In this document: positions 1 through 9,157 of the stretch, piece after piece
Position numbering within the stretch: position 1 is the stretch's first letter
Layout: each line of letters begins with the position of its first letter
From: Caldisericales bacterium
Lineage (GTDB): Bacteria > Caldisericota > Caldisericia > JAAYUI01
NCBI GenBank assembly: GCA_022707885.1
Contig: JAKIZT010000003.1
Coordinates: 109,869 to 173,868 of the forward strand
Length of the DNA: 64,000 nt
Direction of reading: 5' to 3'
The notes under the pieces: generated by a model
The model's input: only the letters and a program-made list of their open reading frames with translations
Database searches by the model: none
Told to the model about the DNA's origin: nothing
Program-made: the position numbers and the translations under genes

Positions 1-2
1 GA

Positions 3-998
3 AATGGTGTTGTTCCTGATGGTTGCGGGCCAGACCCAGCAAAAACAAACCTTCTCTGGAGCTTTGAAACAGGCGATGACATCTATTCTTCGCCAACCAT
101 CTCCGATGGCAGGGTTTTTGTCGGTTCAGACGACAACCACCTTTATTGCCTCGATCTGGCAAGCGGGGCAAAGATATGGGACTTCACTGCTACAGGAAGG
201 GTTTTCTCTCCAGCAGTCGATTCCGGAAAAGTCTATGCCTGCTCGTATGACAGAAACCTCTACTGCCTGGATGCAAAAACAGGCAACAAGATATGGTCAT
301 TTATGTCCCAGGGCCCAACATTCTCCTCGCCAGTGGTTTGGGAAAACAGGGTGTATTTTGGATCAAAGGACCATTTCATGTATTGCCTTGATGCCACCAC
401 AGGGAAGCTGCTCTGGAAGTTTGAAGCACCCGACCAGGTTGACTCATCTCCTGCACTCTGGGAAGGCAAGATATATTTTGGATGTGAAGACAGGAGCCTT
501 TATTGCCTCGATGCACTGACTGGCAAAAAAATGTGGGACTTCAAAACTGGCTACATGATAACCTCAACGCCTGCCATCTGGAATGGAAAGGTCTACATTG
601 GTTCTGATGACAAGAAGCTTTATTGCCTGGATGCCCAGACTGGCTCCCAGGTCTGGATGTTTGAGGCAGGCGGTGTCCTCCATTACTCTTCCCCGGCGAT
701 CTGGAACGGAAGGGTGTTCGTGGGTGCAACTGACTCCTTCCTTTATTGCCTGGACTCTGAAACTGGCAAAAAGATATGGACATTCAGGGCAGAGGGGTGG
801 GTCACCAGCCCGGCAGTTTGTGGCAACAAGGTCTGGTTTGGCAGCCAGGATTATTATTTCTACTGCGTCGATTTTGAAACTGGCGAGAAGATATGGTCTT
901 TCAAAACAGAAGGGGCTGTTTCATCGCCTGCCATTTCAAACGGTCACATTCTGGCCGGTTCTTTTGACAACAAGCTCTACTGCTTTGGTGCAAAATAA
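3..998 (+). CDS. PQQ-like beta-propeller protein, 5' truncated
   Basis: The frame is open from base 3, so the start and any signal peptide lie before the window. The visible 331 residues are about eight blades of the PQQ-enzyme-like repeat (hydrophobic strand, FxGSxDxxLYCLDxxTGxxxW). The usual YALD of this repeat is YCLD or YCVD in every blade. The nearest relatives in the window are the propellers at 1201 and 21943 (minus), both exported, so this one probably is too. Such propellers are scaffold or binding modules, often in outer-membrane assembly or surface proteins. No catalytic domain is visible. A terminator follows directly. The family call is firm; the cellular role is unknown. Confidence 0.85.
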   Translation, partial: NGVVPDGCGPDPAKTNLLWSFETGDDIYSSPTISDGRVFVGSDDNHLYCLDLASGAKIWDFTATGRVFSPAVDSGKVYACSYDRNLYCLDAKTGNKIWSFMSQGPTFSSPVVWENRVYFGSKDHFMYCLDATTGKLLWKFEAPDQVDSSPALWEGKIYFGCEDRSLYCLDALTGKKMWDFKTGYMITSTPAIWNGKVYIGSDDKKLYCLDAQTGSQVWMFEAGGVLHYSSPAIWNGRVFVGATDSFLYCLDSETGKKIWTFRAEGWVTSPAVCGNKVWFGSQDYYFYCVDFETGEKIWSFKTEGAVSSPAISNGHILAGSFDNKLYCFGAK

Positions 999-1020
999 CC
1001 GAGAGTGTACAAAGTTTCGG

Positions 1021-1055
1021 ATACGCCGAGGGGAAACCTTCGGCGTATTTTTGTT
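1021..1055 (+). terminator. Rho-independent terminator after the first propeller gene
   Basis: A GC-rich stem (atacgccga.gg paired with ccttcggcgtat, one bulge) with a short gga-type loop is followed by a T-rich run. It lies 23 bases after the stop codon. Confidence 0.8.
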
Positions 1056-1164
1056 TATAACAATTTGTGCATAAATGTGGGATTTCTTTATTTTGATTGA
1101 AGAAAACACTGTAATTTTAATATAGATTTTTCAATAAATTGACCTTGTCCAAGTCTGCGTTCAA

Positions 1165-1193
1165 TTGATTGATTTAATTTATTGTGCTAATAT
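1165..1193 (+). promoter_or_regulatory. Promoter with -10 seven bases before the ATG
   Basis: TTGATT (1165-1170), a 17-base spacer and TAATAT (1188-1193). The ATG at 1201 begins exactly seven bases after the -10, where transcription would be expected to start, and no Shine-Dalgarno sequence precedes it. This suggests a leaderless transcript. Confidence 0.55.
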
Positions 1194-1200
1194 CTCTCTC

Positions 1201-3333
1201 ATGAAATCCAGACTGATTACAGCAATGTTGGCTATTATACTAGCTCTCCAGATGCCTGTTTTTGCCATGGCCGAAGAAGGGAAATGCGATGATTGGGTAA
1301 TGTTTAATCATGATCCTTCAAGGTCTTGTCTGACAACGAACCAGGCGGCACCGCCGCTTCTTGTTGGAGAAGCCTACAAGGCCACGGCCGCCATCCACAG
1401 CTCAATTGCAATGACTGACAGGTACAGCGTGGTTGGTTCTGATGACATGAGGATATATTGCTACGACACTCATTCATTCAGGATAAGGTGGAACTATCTG
1501 ACCGGAAACAAGGTCCGTTGCTCACCGACAATTTTTGGAGAAGTAACAATCTGCGGTTCGGATGACGGCTATCTCTATTGCCTGAACCTCGAAACTGGAA
1601 ATGAAGTCTGGAAATTCAAAACTGGCGACATCATAAGGTCGTCACCCCTTGTTGTTAACGGGAAGGTCTATTTTGCATCAAGGGACATGAAGGTTTATTG
1701 CCTTGACGCTCTTTCTGGCCAGAAGGTCTGGGCATTTCATACGGGTGCTTTTGTCGATGCCTCACCAACATATAATGAGTACAATAAGACTATTTTGATA
1801 GGTTCCTATTCAAAAAAACTCTATTGTCTCAATGCCGAAAATGGCAGGTTGACTTGGGAATTTGAGACCCCTTCTGAGGTCTTTGCAGCCTGTTCTGTCA
1901 AAAACGAAAAGATATTTTTTGGCACAGATGGCGGGCAGTTCTATTGCCTGTCTGATGATGGCAGACAGATCTGGAAGATAGATGTCGGTGCACACGTCTG
2001 GGCAACGCCGGCTCTTGTTGAAGACAAACTCATAATTCCAACTGGATACGACAAGATGGTTCGCTGCCTCTACCAGGACACCGGCGAGGAAGTATGGAAC
2101 TTCAGGACGGAAAACTGGAACTACTCTTCCCCGGCTGTTGGCGGGAAGTACGTTTTCTTTGGGTCGGATGACCAGAACCTCTACTGTCTGTACTGGAAAA
2201 CGGGACAGCTGGCCTGGAAAGGAAACCTTGGATACATCATTGAAGCTTCACCTGTAATCTACTGTGAGGCAGTTTATGTCGGCACATGGGGTGGAACAGT
2301 CCAGGTCTTCCAGCCAGGGCCAATCCTTGAGGTTGAGCCACAAGAAATTGATTTTGGCATAGTGACCCATGGGACAACACCTTTCAGGGACATCATCGTC
2401 AGGAACGCCAGAAAAGACCAGTTCCAGACGAAGCTTGAAGGAAAAATGGTTACTGATGAAAAACACCTTTCCTTCAGTGCAACAGAATTTTTTGATATAA
2501 GCAATGGTTCTGAACAAAAAATAAGGGTAACACTCGATCCTGGCGGGCTTGATTATGGCAATCACCAGGCGTTGCTCAAGATATCTTCAAATGGTGGCGA
2601 ATTCACCATGATAATCAGGTGGCGCATTGTTTCACCGGCACCGCCATGCCTTAATGTTTCTCCGTCCGAGCTCAATTTCGGGTTTATCAAGAGGGGTGAG
2701 GAAGTCTCAAAGACATTGACCCTTTCCTTTGACACTGATGAGGAAGTCTCCGGCATAGTGATGGGTGAAGACAGGTGGATTGATGTGGAGCCAGTCTCCT
2801 TCACTTCTATAAATCGCAAGTTCCTTCTAAAGGTTACACTCAATGGTAGCAGAATACCGGCTGGCAACGAGGCCCAGGGAAGGATCGTCATTGCCACCAA
2901 GAATGATGTTTGCCAGCAGGTTTCCGTCATGGTGAAAGTCGAGACTGAGCCAAGGATAGAAATCTCCATGGTCATCGGTGATAACACGGCTTTTGTAAAT
3001 GGCAGGCCTGTCGACATGGACGTTGCCCCATACATAACGAGCAAAGGCAGGACAATGGTCCCGATAAGGTTTATCTCCGAGACCTTTGGTGCCGACGTCA
3101 AATGGATTGCCGACAAGAAAGAGATACAGATAAACAGATTTGACAACAGGGTCAAGCTCTGGGTGGGCCGTCCTGAAATGGACGTCAATGATTTGATAAA
3201 AGCCATTCCTTCTCCACCAGAGATCAAGGATGGCAGAACAATGGTTCCGTTCAGAGCAATAGCCGAGGCCTTTGGTGCCGATGTGCAGTGGATTGCCGAG
3301 ACTAAAACAGTGAGGATGGTCTTCAATCCATGA
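1201..3333 (+). CDS. Exported PQQ-propeller protein with ASH-like and stalk domains
   Basis: The protein has 710 residues. The start at 1201 gives a clean signal peptide (MKSRLITAML...FAMAEE); an in-frame start 12 codons upstream would spoil it. In order: seven or eight PQQ-like blades (about residues 45-370), most carrying YCL; two Ig-like modules with the DFGxVxxGxxxxxxxxxxN pattern of ASH/HYDIN-type domains (about 375-475 and 485-580); and a C-terminal copper-amine-oxidase-N-like 'stalk' domain in two halves (about 586-708), with VNGRPV, GRTMVPIRFISE and GRTMVPFRAIAE. The stalk resembles the C-termini of the proteins at 9158 and 57452. It is probably a surface or periplasmic binding protein. 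The stop overlaps the next start. Confidence 0.85.
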   Translation: MKSRLITAMLAIILALQMPVFAMAEEGKCDDWVMFNHDPSRSCLTTNQAAPPLLVGEAYKATAAIHSSIAMTDRYSVVGSDDMRIYCYDTHSFRIRWNYLTGNKVRCSPTIFGEVTICGSDDGYLYCLNLETGNEVWKFKTGDIIRSSPLVVNGKVYFASRDMKVYCLDALSGQKVWAFHTGAFVDASPTYNEYNKTILIGSYSKKLYCLNAENGRLTWEFETPSEVFAACSVKNEKIFFGTDGGQFYCLSDDGRQIWKIDVGAHVWATPALVEDKLIIPTGYDKMVRCLYQDTGEEVWNFRTENWNYSSPAVGGKYVFFGSDDQNLYCLYWKTGQLAWKGNLGYIIEASPVIYCEAVYVGTWGGTVQVFQPGPILEVEPQEIDFGIVTHGTTPFRDIIVRNARKDQFQTKLEGKMVTDEKHLSFSATEFFDISNGSEQKIRVTLDPGGLDYGNHQALLKISSNGGEFTMIIRWRIVSPAPPCLNVSPSELNFGFIKRGEEVSKTLTLSFDTDEEVSGIVMGEDRWIDVEPVSFTSINRKFLLKVTLNGSRIPAGNEAQGRIVIATKNDVCQQVSVMVKVETEPRIEISMVIGDNTAFVNGRPVDMDVAPYITSKGRTMVPIRFISETFGADVKWIADKKEIQINRFDNRVKLWVGRPEMDVNDLIKAIPSPPEIKDGRTMVPFRAIAEAFGADVQWIAETKTVRMVFNP

Positions 3334-4520
3334 CCCTTGCCAATGCGCTCTCGTGGACAAGCGGGCGCGCAAATGGTGATGCAATAAAGGCGCTTCTTTC
3401 TGCCTCTGCGTGGCTTTCGCAATCAGGCATCCAGGAGCAGGAAGGCCCTCATGCTGGCGGATTTTATGGCTGGTACTCGACGCTTGAACACTGCCATTCG
3501 ATCATGTTTTCTGCCGCCACTGGAAATGCAATCACCTGCATGCTTTTTCTGGACAGGATGTTGCCGGGCTGGCCAAGGCAAAACCCGACAGAACAGGCGG
3601 CCTTCTGGCTGCTTGACAAGGCGTGGGTGGCTGATGAGGGCGGGTTTATGGTGGGCATCAATCCCCAAAATGATTCCCAGGTCAGGCAGATAAAAACGCT
3701 TGATGTCGCAATGATCCTGAATGCCTTTGTGCATCTGCATTATGAAACTGACAATTCTTTTTGCCTTTCTGTGGCCTCAAAGGCAGTTGACTTCATAACC
3801 CAGCGCATGATGGGGCCAAACGGCGTCCCCTACCCGCTCCTCGATGTCGACAGCGCAACAGTCATACAGGACACATCAAACTGGCGCGCCGATATCCAGC
3901 CCTATCTGGCAAAAATTTCCATAGGGCTCATGAACTATGCGCAGGCAATAAGGTCTGAAAGGGCCAGAACGCATGCAATAAGATTGCTGGACTGGGCCTG
4001 CCAGAAGGCAGAAGAAAAGCAGGAAGGAGCGATAACTTCGACAGGAAGATCGGTGCATCTGCTTCCGACGATGTATGCCGTTGATGCGCTCCTTGTTGGC
4101 TCAGTGATGCTGGACAGGCAGAGGATGCTTGAAGCCGCGCTGAAGACTTGGCGTTTTGTTGCAGACTGCCAGCTCCAGGACGGTGGTTTTCCGATGCTTG
4201 TAGGTGAAGGTGAAAACTACGAAAGGGCCGATGTGTGTGCCCATTTCATCAGGGCCGGAAGACTCATAGAGGCCCTTGGGATGCTTCCGGAGGGCTACTG
4301 TCTTAAAATAGACAAGGCAACGAAAAGGCTTTGCGGGGAGCTTGCCAACAGGCAACCGGACCCAAAAATGTTTGGGGCATTCAATCATTCTGGCGCAGAA
4401 CGCCCTGACTTGCAGGATGCCAACACCCAGGCCACAATGGTGGCCATTCAGGCGCTATCGCTTGAGGCTGGCATGCCAAATGCGGCATCTGCAATCGCCC
4501 GGGACATGTTGATTGTATAG
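3330..4520 (+). CDS. Predicted alpha/alpha-toroid-like protein, function unknown
   Basis: The ATG overlaps the TGA of the upstream gene (ATGA), so translation is coupled. The 396-residue product has no signal peptide or membrane segment. It is rich in helices punctuated by GG-containing turns (GPHAGGFYGWYST, WVADEGGF, CQLQDGGFPM). This layout recalls six-hairpin or alpha/alpha-toroid folds such as glycoside hydrolase, terpene-cyclase-like or lantibiotic-cyclase-like proteins. I cannot name a family or identify catalytic residues. Coupling to an exported propeller protein suggests a shared pathway, but this partner looks cytoplasmic. Confidence 0.7.
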   Translation: MTLANALSWTSGRANGDAIKALLSASAWLSQSGIQEQEGPHAGGFYGWYSTLEHCHSIMFSAATGNAITCMLFLDRMLPGWPRQNPTEQAAFWLLDKAWVADEGGFMVGINPQNDSQVRQIKTLDVAMILNAFVHLHYETDNSFCLSVASKAVDFITQRMMGPNGVPYPLLDVDSATVIQDTSNWRADIQPYLAKISIGLMNYAQAIRSERARTHAIRLLDWACQKAEEKQEGAITSTGRSVHLLPTMYAVDALLVGSVMLDRQRMLEAALKTWRFVADCQLQDGGFPMLVGEGENYERADVCAHFIRAGRLIEALGMLPEGYCLKIDKATKRLCGELANRQPDPKMFGAFNHSGAERPDLQDANTQATMVAIQALSLEAGMPNAASAIARDMLIV

Positions 4521-4577
4521 TGTCTAGACGATAGCCCCGAAATATATAGATTCTTTCAGTACTCTCAAGCAATATTA

Positions 4578-4606
4578 TTACAAAAAGCATCCTTTTCTGA
4601 TACAAT
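4578..4606 (+). promoter_or_regulatory. Promoter of the 4653 lipoprotein
   Basis: TTACAA (4578-4583), a 17-base spacer and TACAAT (4601-4606). Transcription would start near 4613, leaving a leader of about 40 bases with a G-rich SD-like stretch (tgggggtt) before the ATG at 4653. Confidence 0.55.
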
Positions 4607-4652
4607 TCTAGGCTAGTCCTGAGCAGGTAAAAAAAGTTTGTCTGGGGGTTTG

Positions 4653-5987
4653 ATGAAAAAAATAGCCAGAGTTTTTTATGTAACAAGTCTGATTTTGACA
4701 TTCCTTGCTGGTTGCGGAGCTTCAAATGAGGGGATAGAGCAGATTACGTCACAAGGAGAGAGACGTTTTTACACCCTTGGTTATGGTGATGACTGGGACA
4801 CCCAGATGAGAAAGAGAGAAATTACCATCTATTCCGCCCCGCTTGACTGGAGTGATTTCACATCTGCGTTTACGGTAAAGTTGCCAAGAATAAGAGACCC
4901 TTACATGGAAGGCCTGCTAAAATACACTGTGGCAACAACAAACTTTAGCAGTGCGTTTTATTTTTATCTGGAAGGACCATACACATGCAGTCTGGAGGGA
5001 CTTTCGCCTGATAAACAGTGGGCCCTCCTTTATGCAGGGACCGGGTTTTACTTTGAGATGCCATACAAAGAGGATGGTAAATCGCTAAAAGAAATATCGG
5101 CCAAATATACCATTTTGTATAACCTGAAAAACGGCTCATCAAAAAAACTTGGCGCCAGATATAGAAAATCCTTTTATCATGACGATCTCGGGGAGCTGGT
5201 AAAGGAAAGCGGTGCCTTTTATTTTCCTATTTATTGGGGAGAAAAAGAATTGTTGCTTGTTGAGCAGACAAAAGAAAACAAATTCTTTGGCACCAGTGGA
5301 AAATATTGGGATCCCAAGGTTGTGACAATGGACTCTAACCATGCACAGGTGCCTTATGCCCATGCCCGTGGAGTCAGGCTTTCCCTGGATGATCTAAGCA
5401 TTACTCCAACAGATAGAGTGAAACCAATTAGACCATGGGTAACGTTTGCCGATCAAACCACTGGTATTGTTGGCCATGTTGGGCCTTATGACAAAACGTA
5501 TCCGAAAAGTAGTGACATACCCGATATCACAGGTATAAGTTGCAAACACAATACATACGCTATTGCTGATATGAGTGGTAAAAAAATATGGATATTCCAG
5601 GAAAAGTTCAAAAATTTTGAAGATGGTGATTATAAAATCCGTCAATACGCGATAGCTTCGACTTCGAAAGATTCTGTTTTTATTTTTGCTACCTATATGA
5701 AGCCAGGTTTTGGGGAAGCAGTTGCACCAAAGTTCAGAAATTATCTTCTCAGGCTGGACATGAACAGTGGCGAAATGGAAAAAATAAAAGAGCTTGATCA
5801 AAATACGTTTTCTGATGGCTTCATAGGGGCTTCTCACCCGGACAAAGCCTATATTTTTGCAGGATTGCATGATGAAGCAAGAACAAAAGTCGAAAGAGTA
5901 TTGATGAAATACCTTGACGGCAAGCTTGTCAGGGTGCAACCCCAAAATGGAATCCCTAGGGTTGGAGAGGATTTCTATATCAGGTAG
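4653..5987 (+). CDS. Lipoprotein, probable propeller-like domain, unknown function
   Basis: The product has 444 residues. The ATG at 4653 follows a G-rich SD and gives a lipoprotein signal peptide (MKKIARVF..., lipobox LAGC, Cys near residue 21). The mature part has repeated beta-strand segments with aromatic and Asp/Gly turns, such as SPDKQWALLYAG and HPDKAYIFAGLHD, as seen in irregular WD40/TolB-like propellers. I see no named domain. Base composition is more AT-rich than the propeller genes upstream, like the other exported propeller-like genes at 16.3, 17.8 and 34.1 kb. It has its own promoter and appears monocistronic. Confidence 0.75.
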   Translation: MKKIARVFYVTSLILTFLAGCGASNEGIEQITSQGERRFYTLGYGDDWDTQMRKREITIYSAPLDWSDFTSAFTVKLPRIRDPYMEGLLKYTVATTNFSSAFYFYLEGPYTCSLEGLSPDKQWALLYAGTGFYFEMPYKEDGKSLKEISAKYTILYNLKNGSSKKLGARYRKSFYHDDLGELVKESGAFYFPIYWGEKELLLVEQTKENKFFGTSGKYWDPKVVTMDSNHAQVPYAHARGVRLSLDDLSITPTDRVKPIRPWVTFADQTTGIVGHVGPYDKTYPKSSDIPDITGISCKHNTYAIADMSGKKIWIFQEKFKNFEDGDYKIRQYAIASTSKDSVFIFATYMKPGFGEAVAPKFRNYLLRLDMNSGEMEKIKELDQNTFSDGFIGASHPDKAYIFAGLHDEARTKVERVLMKYLDGKLVRVQPQNGIPRVGEDFYIR

Positions 5988-6079
5988 ATATCCAGATTAA
6001 GCAAACCTGTTTTTCTCCAATTGGCTATGAGCCAGCTGTTTACTGTATTTTTTTGATATGAAACCATTCCTTAATCTTA

Positions 6080-6112
6080 TACTATTGACTGTAGTACTAT
6101 TGACTGTAAAAT
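6080..6112 (+). promoter_or_regulatory. Promoter and candidate BlaI-type operator
   Basis: TTGACT (6085-6090), a 16-base spacer and TAAAAT (6107-6112). A perfect 14-base direct repeat, tactattgactgta, occurs at 6080-6093 and 6095-6108 (15-base period). It overlaps the -35 and the start of the -10, where the repressor encoded next could bind. The gene starts only ten bases after the -10. Confidence 0.6.
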
Positions 6113-6122
6113 ATCCACCATC

Positions 6123-6539
6123 ATGGAAGACAAAGTTATAAGGGTAACGTCAAACAGGGTCGGTGCAGGGCTGGTTCTCGGCTCCCTGGAGTACGAGGTC
6201 TACAAGGCCTGTTGCGCAATCGGAAAGGCGACCGTAAGGGAAATAGTGGACCATCTTTCAACCGATCATGCCTACACGACCATAATGACAACCTGTGACA
6301 GGCTTTCCAAGAAGGGCGTCCTCAAGAGGGAAAAATGTGGCAAGAGTTATGTTTACATGCCATCAGTCACCCAGGAGGAGATGGATGTTAAAAGCACATG
6401 CAAGGTGCTCAATTCTGTAATTGGCAGCCTTACTGAATCGGTCATGGCAAATTTTCTGGAAATGCTTGAGAATTCGGACTCGAACAAACTGGACATGCTT
6501 GAGCGTATGATAAAGGAGAGGAAACAGAATGCAAAATAG
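6123..6539 (+). CDS. BlaI/MecI/CopY-family transcriptional repressor
   Basis: The 138-residue product has the winged-helix layout of BlaI/MecI regulators: an LGSLEYEVYKACCAIGKATVREIVDHL helix-turn-helix, followed by AYTTIMTTCDRLSKKGVLKR and the wing. BlaI-family repressors bind dyad or repeated operators and are inactivated when a membrane M56 metallopeptidase cleaves them. That partner is the next gene, overlapping by 11 bases. The direct repeats over the promoter suggest autoregulation. No beta-lactamase gene is adjacent, so the regulated function may instead be the downstream HtrA protease or envelope stress. The family is confident, the inducer unknown. Confidence 0.9.
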   Translation: MEDKVIRVTSNRVGAGLVLGSLEYEVYKACCAIGKATVREIVDHLSTDHAYTTIMTTCDRLSKKGVLKREKCGKSYVYMPSVTQEEMDVKSTCKVLNSVIGSLTESVMANFLEMLENSDSNKLDMLERMIKERKQNAK

Positions 6540-7638
6540 TCTTGTTTTTGCCCTTTATCTGGTTGTGGCGTGGCCGTTCCTGTGGTTCCTGCTTGGCAGG
6601 AAGCTCTCCCCAAAGGGGCTGGGCTGGTCAATTTTTGTGTCACTGGCGTCCCTCTTTGGGTTTTCTGCCGGCTTCATAATGCTCTCCAGCCTTGTTCCGG
6701 AGACAGTAAAACTCACCCTCACACCAACAAAGCTCTTTTCCACAGAGGGTATCATTTACGGGGCCAATGTCACGCTGGAGCCTACCTTCTGGCACTATCT
6801 TCTCATCGCCGCGCCGTGGATCGTAATCGGTTTTGTTGTTTTCCGCCTCGGGTTTGGACTGTTTCTGCTGTCCTCAAGAACCAGGGGCTATCGTGTCGCA
6901 CCAAAGTCTTTCAGAGAATCGCTTTCTCGTGGATTTGACGGGCAATATGCCAGAAACACAGCATTTTTTCTTGGCAAATCAGGTTCCGAGGCATTCTCGA
7001 CCCTGAACTCTGTTTACATTTCAGAAAATTTGATAAAGGGGCTTTCAAAAGAGCAGCTTGATGCAGTTGTTGCCCATGAGATGGCCCATATAAGGCGCAG
7101 AGACATAATAAACATGTGGCTCTGGACGCTCAATATTGCACTTTGTTCGTATCTTCCGGGGAAATTTGCCTGGAAGGACTATTCGCTGGAGCTTGAAAAG
7201 GAGACTGACCGCCTTGCAGTAAAGGCGATTGGTTCACCCTTCCCGCTTGCAGAAGCGCTGATTGGTGTTGCAAAGCTCTGTTCACCTGTAAAAGTGGCCG
7301 CAAATCTTTCTTCTGGCGGGCTCGAGGAGAGGACCATGGCCCTGCTCGAACCAAAGAAAGAAAAGCTTGTGGTGCACAAGTCTCTTGCTACGGTGCTCTG
7401 CTTCACGCTGTTGCTTTTGATGCCCCTCTGGCCGGAAAAAACAAATTCCCTTGTAGGAATGGGAATTTCAGAGGTGCAGGCGCAAAAAATGATTGAAGGA
7501 AAGATGGTGGCTCTTGTCAAGCCAACTGGTGATGCCGGAAAGCCTTACCAGGTCAACTTTTACCCTGAACAAGCCATAAAGATAGACGGTTTTGGAAACC
7601 TGATTCTGGACAAGAGGCTTGTCATAAGAAAGCTATAA
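6529..7638 (+). CDS. M56 (BlaR1-like) membrane metallopeptidase
   Basis: The 369-residue protein starts within the end of the repressor gene. It has N-terminal membrane segments (residues about 2-20, 25-45, 80-108) and the zinc-peptidase motif HEMAH (His183, Glu184, His187), with an Glu-rich downstream helix (LELEKETDRLAVKAIG) that could supply the third ligand. Another membrane segment follows near residue 285. The large C-terminal penicillin-sensor domain of true BlaR1 is absent; only about 70 residues follow the last membrane segment. It is therefore a short M56 sensor/protease, likely to cleave the adjacent BlaI-like repressor. A strong SD for the next gene lies just after its stop. Confidence 0.85.
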   Translation: MQNSLVFALYLVVAWPFLWFLLGRKLSPKGLGWSIFVSLASLFGFSAGFIMLSSLVPETVKLTLTPTKLFSTEGIIYGANVTLEPTFWHYLLIAAPWIVIGFVVFRLGFGLFLLSSRTRGYRVAPKSFRESLSRGFDGQYARNTAFFLGKSGSEAFSTLNSVYISENLIKGLSKEQLDAVVAHEMAHIRRRDIINMWLWTLNIALCSYLPGKFAWKDYSLELEKETDRLAVKAIGSPFPLAEALIGVAKLCSPVKVAANLSSGGLEERTMALLEPKKEKLVVHKSLATVLCFTLLLLMPLWPEKTNSLVGMGISEVQAQKMIEGKMVALVKPTGDAGKPYQVNFYPEQAIKIDGFGNLILDKRLVIRKL

Positions 7639-7651
7639 GGAGGAAGAATAA

Positions 7652-8974
7652 ATGTTATTTGAGGAAGAGTATAACTATACCCCAATAGAAAAAACTGAAG
7701 AGCCGGAAACCGTTGATGCCGAATACAAAGAACCAGCTCATGAGGAAAGACCGCAATATTCCCAGATGAATATAAATGGTGGCAGACAGGCAAGCAAGCA
7801 GAACACCCCGAGATGGGGCGGAATTATTGCCCTTGCCCTTGTGTTCTCGGTGCTTTTTGGCGGTTTGTCAGGATTCCTGGGATACAGGCTTGCAGACAAC
7901 AAGAGTGGTACTGTGGTTATCCAGCAGCCGGTGCCGGAAACCCCGATAAACCAGCAAATGTTCTATGACGGTGTTGTTGATGTGGTAAACAAAGTGTCCC
8001 CTGCCGTTGTCTCGATAACTGTTGACAAGCTCGTGGAAGACACAAGTTCTATATTGCAGTTTGACAACCCGTTTGAGCAGTTTTTCAATAATGACAATAG
8101 CACCAATCCATTTGCCAGACAGCAGCCTCAAGTGAGGGTCGAACAGGCCGCTGGTTCTGGTGTCATAATAAAAAACATCTGGACTGATGAACAAGGTTTT
8201 ATCCTTACCAATAACCATGTGGTGGAGAATGGCCAAAAGATCGTTGTCCACCTCATAGACAAAAGGAATTTTGAAGCGCAGATTGTTGCAACAGACTCAC
8301 TTTCCGACCTTGCCATCCTCAAGGTAAAGGAAAAAAATCTTCCAATGGCCGAGCTTGGGGATTCCTCAAAGTTGAAAGTTGGCCAGCCGGTCGTTGCAAT
8401 AGGCAACCCATACAAATTTGAAAATACAGTCACAACGGGCGTTATTTCGGCCCTTGCCAGAAACATACAGGTAGACAAAAGCCGTATGCTGGTTGGAGTT
8501 GTCCAGACAGATGCTGCAATCAACCCAGGCAACTCTGGTGGACCACTTGTGACACTTGACGGCAAGGTGGTCGGAATCAATACCGTTATCATCGAGGGTG
8601 CACAAAATCTAGGTTTTGCAGTCTCCTCAAATGTTGCGTCAAGGGTTGCCAAAGACCTCATCAAGTTCGGCAAAGTGGGCTGGCCAGTGCTTGGTGTCAG
8701 GGGTGCAACACTCACACAAGACCTCTCTTCACAGCTTGGTTTGAAGTATTCGTCAGGTGCATACATAGCAGTAGTTGAAAAGGGTGGCGCCCAGGAAGCA
8801 GGAATACAGAGGGGCGACATCGTCACCGCAATAGATGGAAAGGAAGTTGCAGATTTTGAAGGACTCCTTGTTGAGGTAAGGAACCATCAAGTGGGAGATG
8901 TCGTCAAGATAAGGGTCAGCAGGGATGGAAGAGAGATGACCTTTAACGTTAAACTTGGTGCTGCTGCGGAATAG
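7652..8974 (+). CDS. HtrA/DegP-family serine protease with PDZ domain
   Basis: The 440-residue protein begins after a strong SD (aaggagga). It has an acidic cytoplasmic N-terminus (about 50 residues), one membrane segment (about 54-76), then an S1C trypsin-like domain with His189 (NNHVV), Asp219 (LSDLAIL) and Ser295 (NPGNSGGP), and one C-terminal PDZ domain (about 345-435). This is the DegS/membrane-anchored HtrA arrangement: a protease that degrades or processes misfolded envelope proteins. It sits in one operon with the BlaI-like repressor and M56 peptidase, so it may be the output of that regulatory pair. A terminator follows. Confidence 0.93.
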   Translation: MLFEEEYNYTPIEKTEEPETVDAEYKEPAHEERPQYSQMNINGGRQASKQNTPRWGGIIALALVFSVLFGGLSGFLGYRLADNKSGTVVIQQPVPETPINQQMFYDGVVDVVNKVSPAVVSITVDKLVEDTSSILQFDNPFEQFFNNDNSTNPFARQQPQVRVEQAAGSGVIIKNIWTDEQGFILTNNHVVENGQKIVVHLIDKRNFEAQIVATDSLSDLAILKVKEKNLPMAELGDSSKLKVGQPVVAIGNPYKFENTVTTGVISALARNIQVDKSRMLVGVVQTDAAINPGNSGGPLVTLDGKVVGINTVIIEGAQNLGFAVSSNVASRVAKDLIKFGKVGWPVLGVRGATLTQDLSSQLGLKYSSGAYIAVVEKGGAQEAGIQRGDIVTAIDGKEVADFEGLLVEVRNHQVGDVVKIRVSRDGREMTFNVKLGAAAE

Positions 8975-9004
8975 CCATCACCAACAAGTACCTTCTGGAA
9001 CAAA

Positions 9005-9031
9005 AAAGGCGGGGGCAACCCCGCCTTTTTT
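9005..9031 (+). terminator. Rho-independent terminator of the BlaI-M56-HtrA operon
   Basis: A perfect nine-pair stem (aaggcgggg/ccccgcctt) with a GCAA tetraloop is followed by a T run. Confidence 0.93.
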
Positions 9032-9157
9032 GTTTGTCTTCAAAAAAAGATTCTATTTTTTATCAAGACATCAGCATCCCCCCAATTTTGAACTTGACCC
9101 CAAGATTTCGTGTATTTGAAGCAAATCAGCCATGAATGCATCGAAAGGAGTTTCAAG

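Noticed and set aside
2562..3422. A 286-residue open frame on the minus strand opposite the 1201 gene
   Set aside because: The plus strand carries a signal peptide, propeller blades and stalk domain over the same bases; the minus frame has low-complexity Thr/Ser/Pro-rich sequence typical of antisense shadows.
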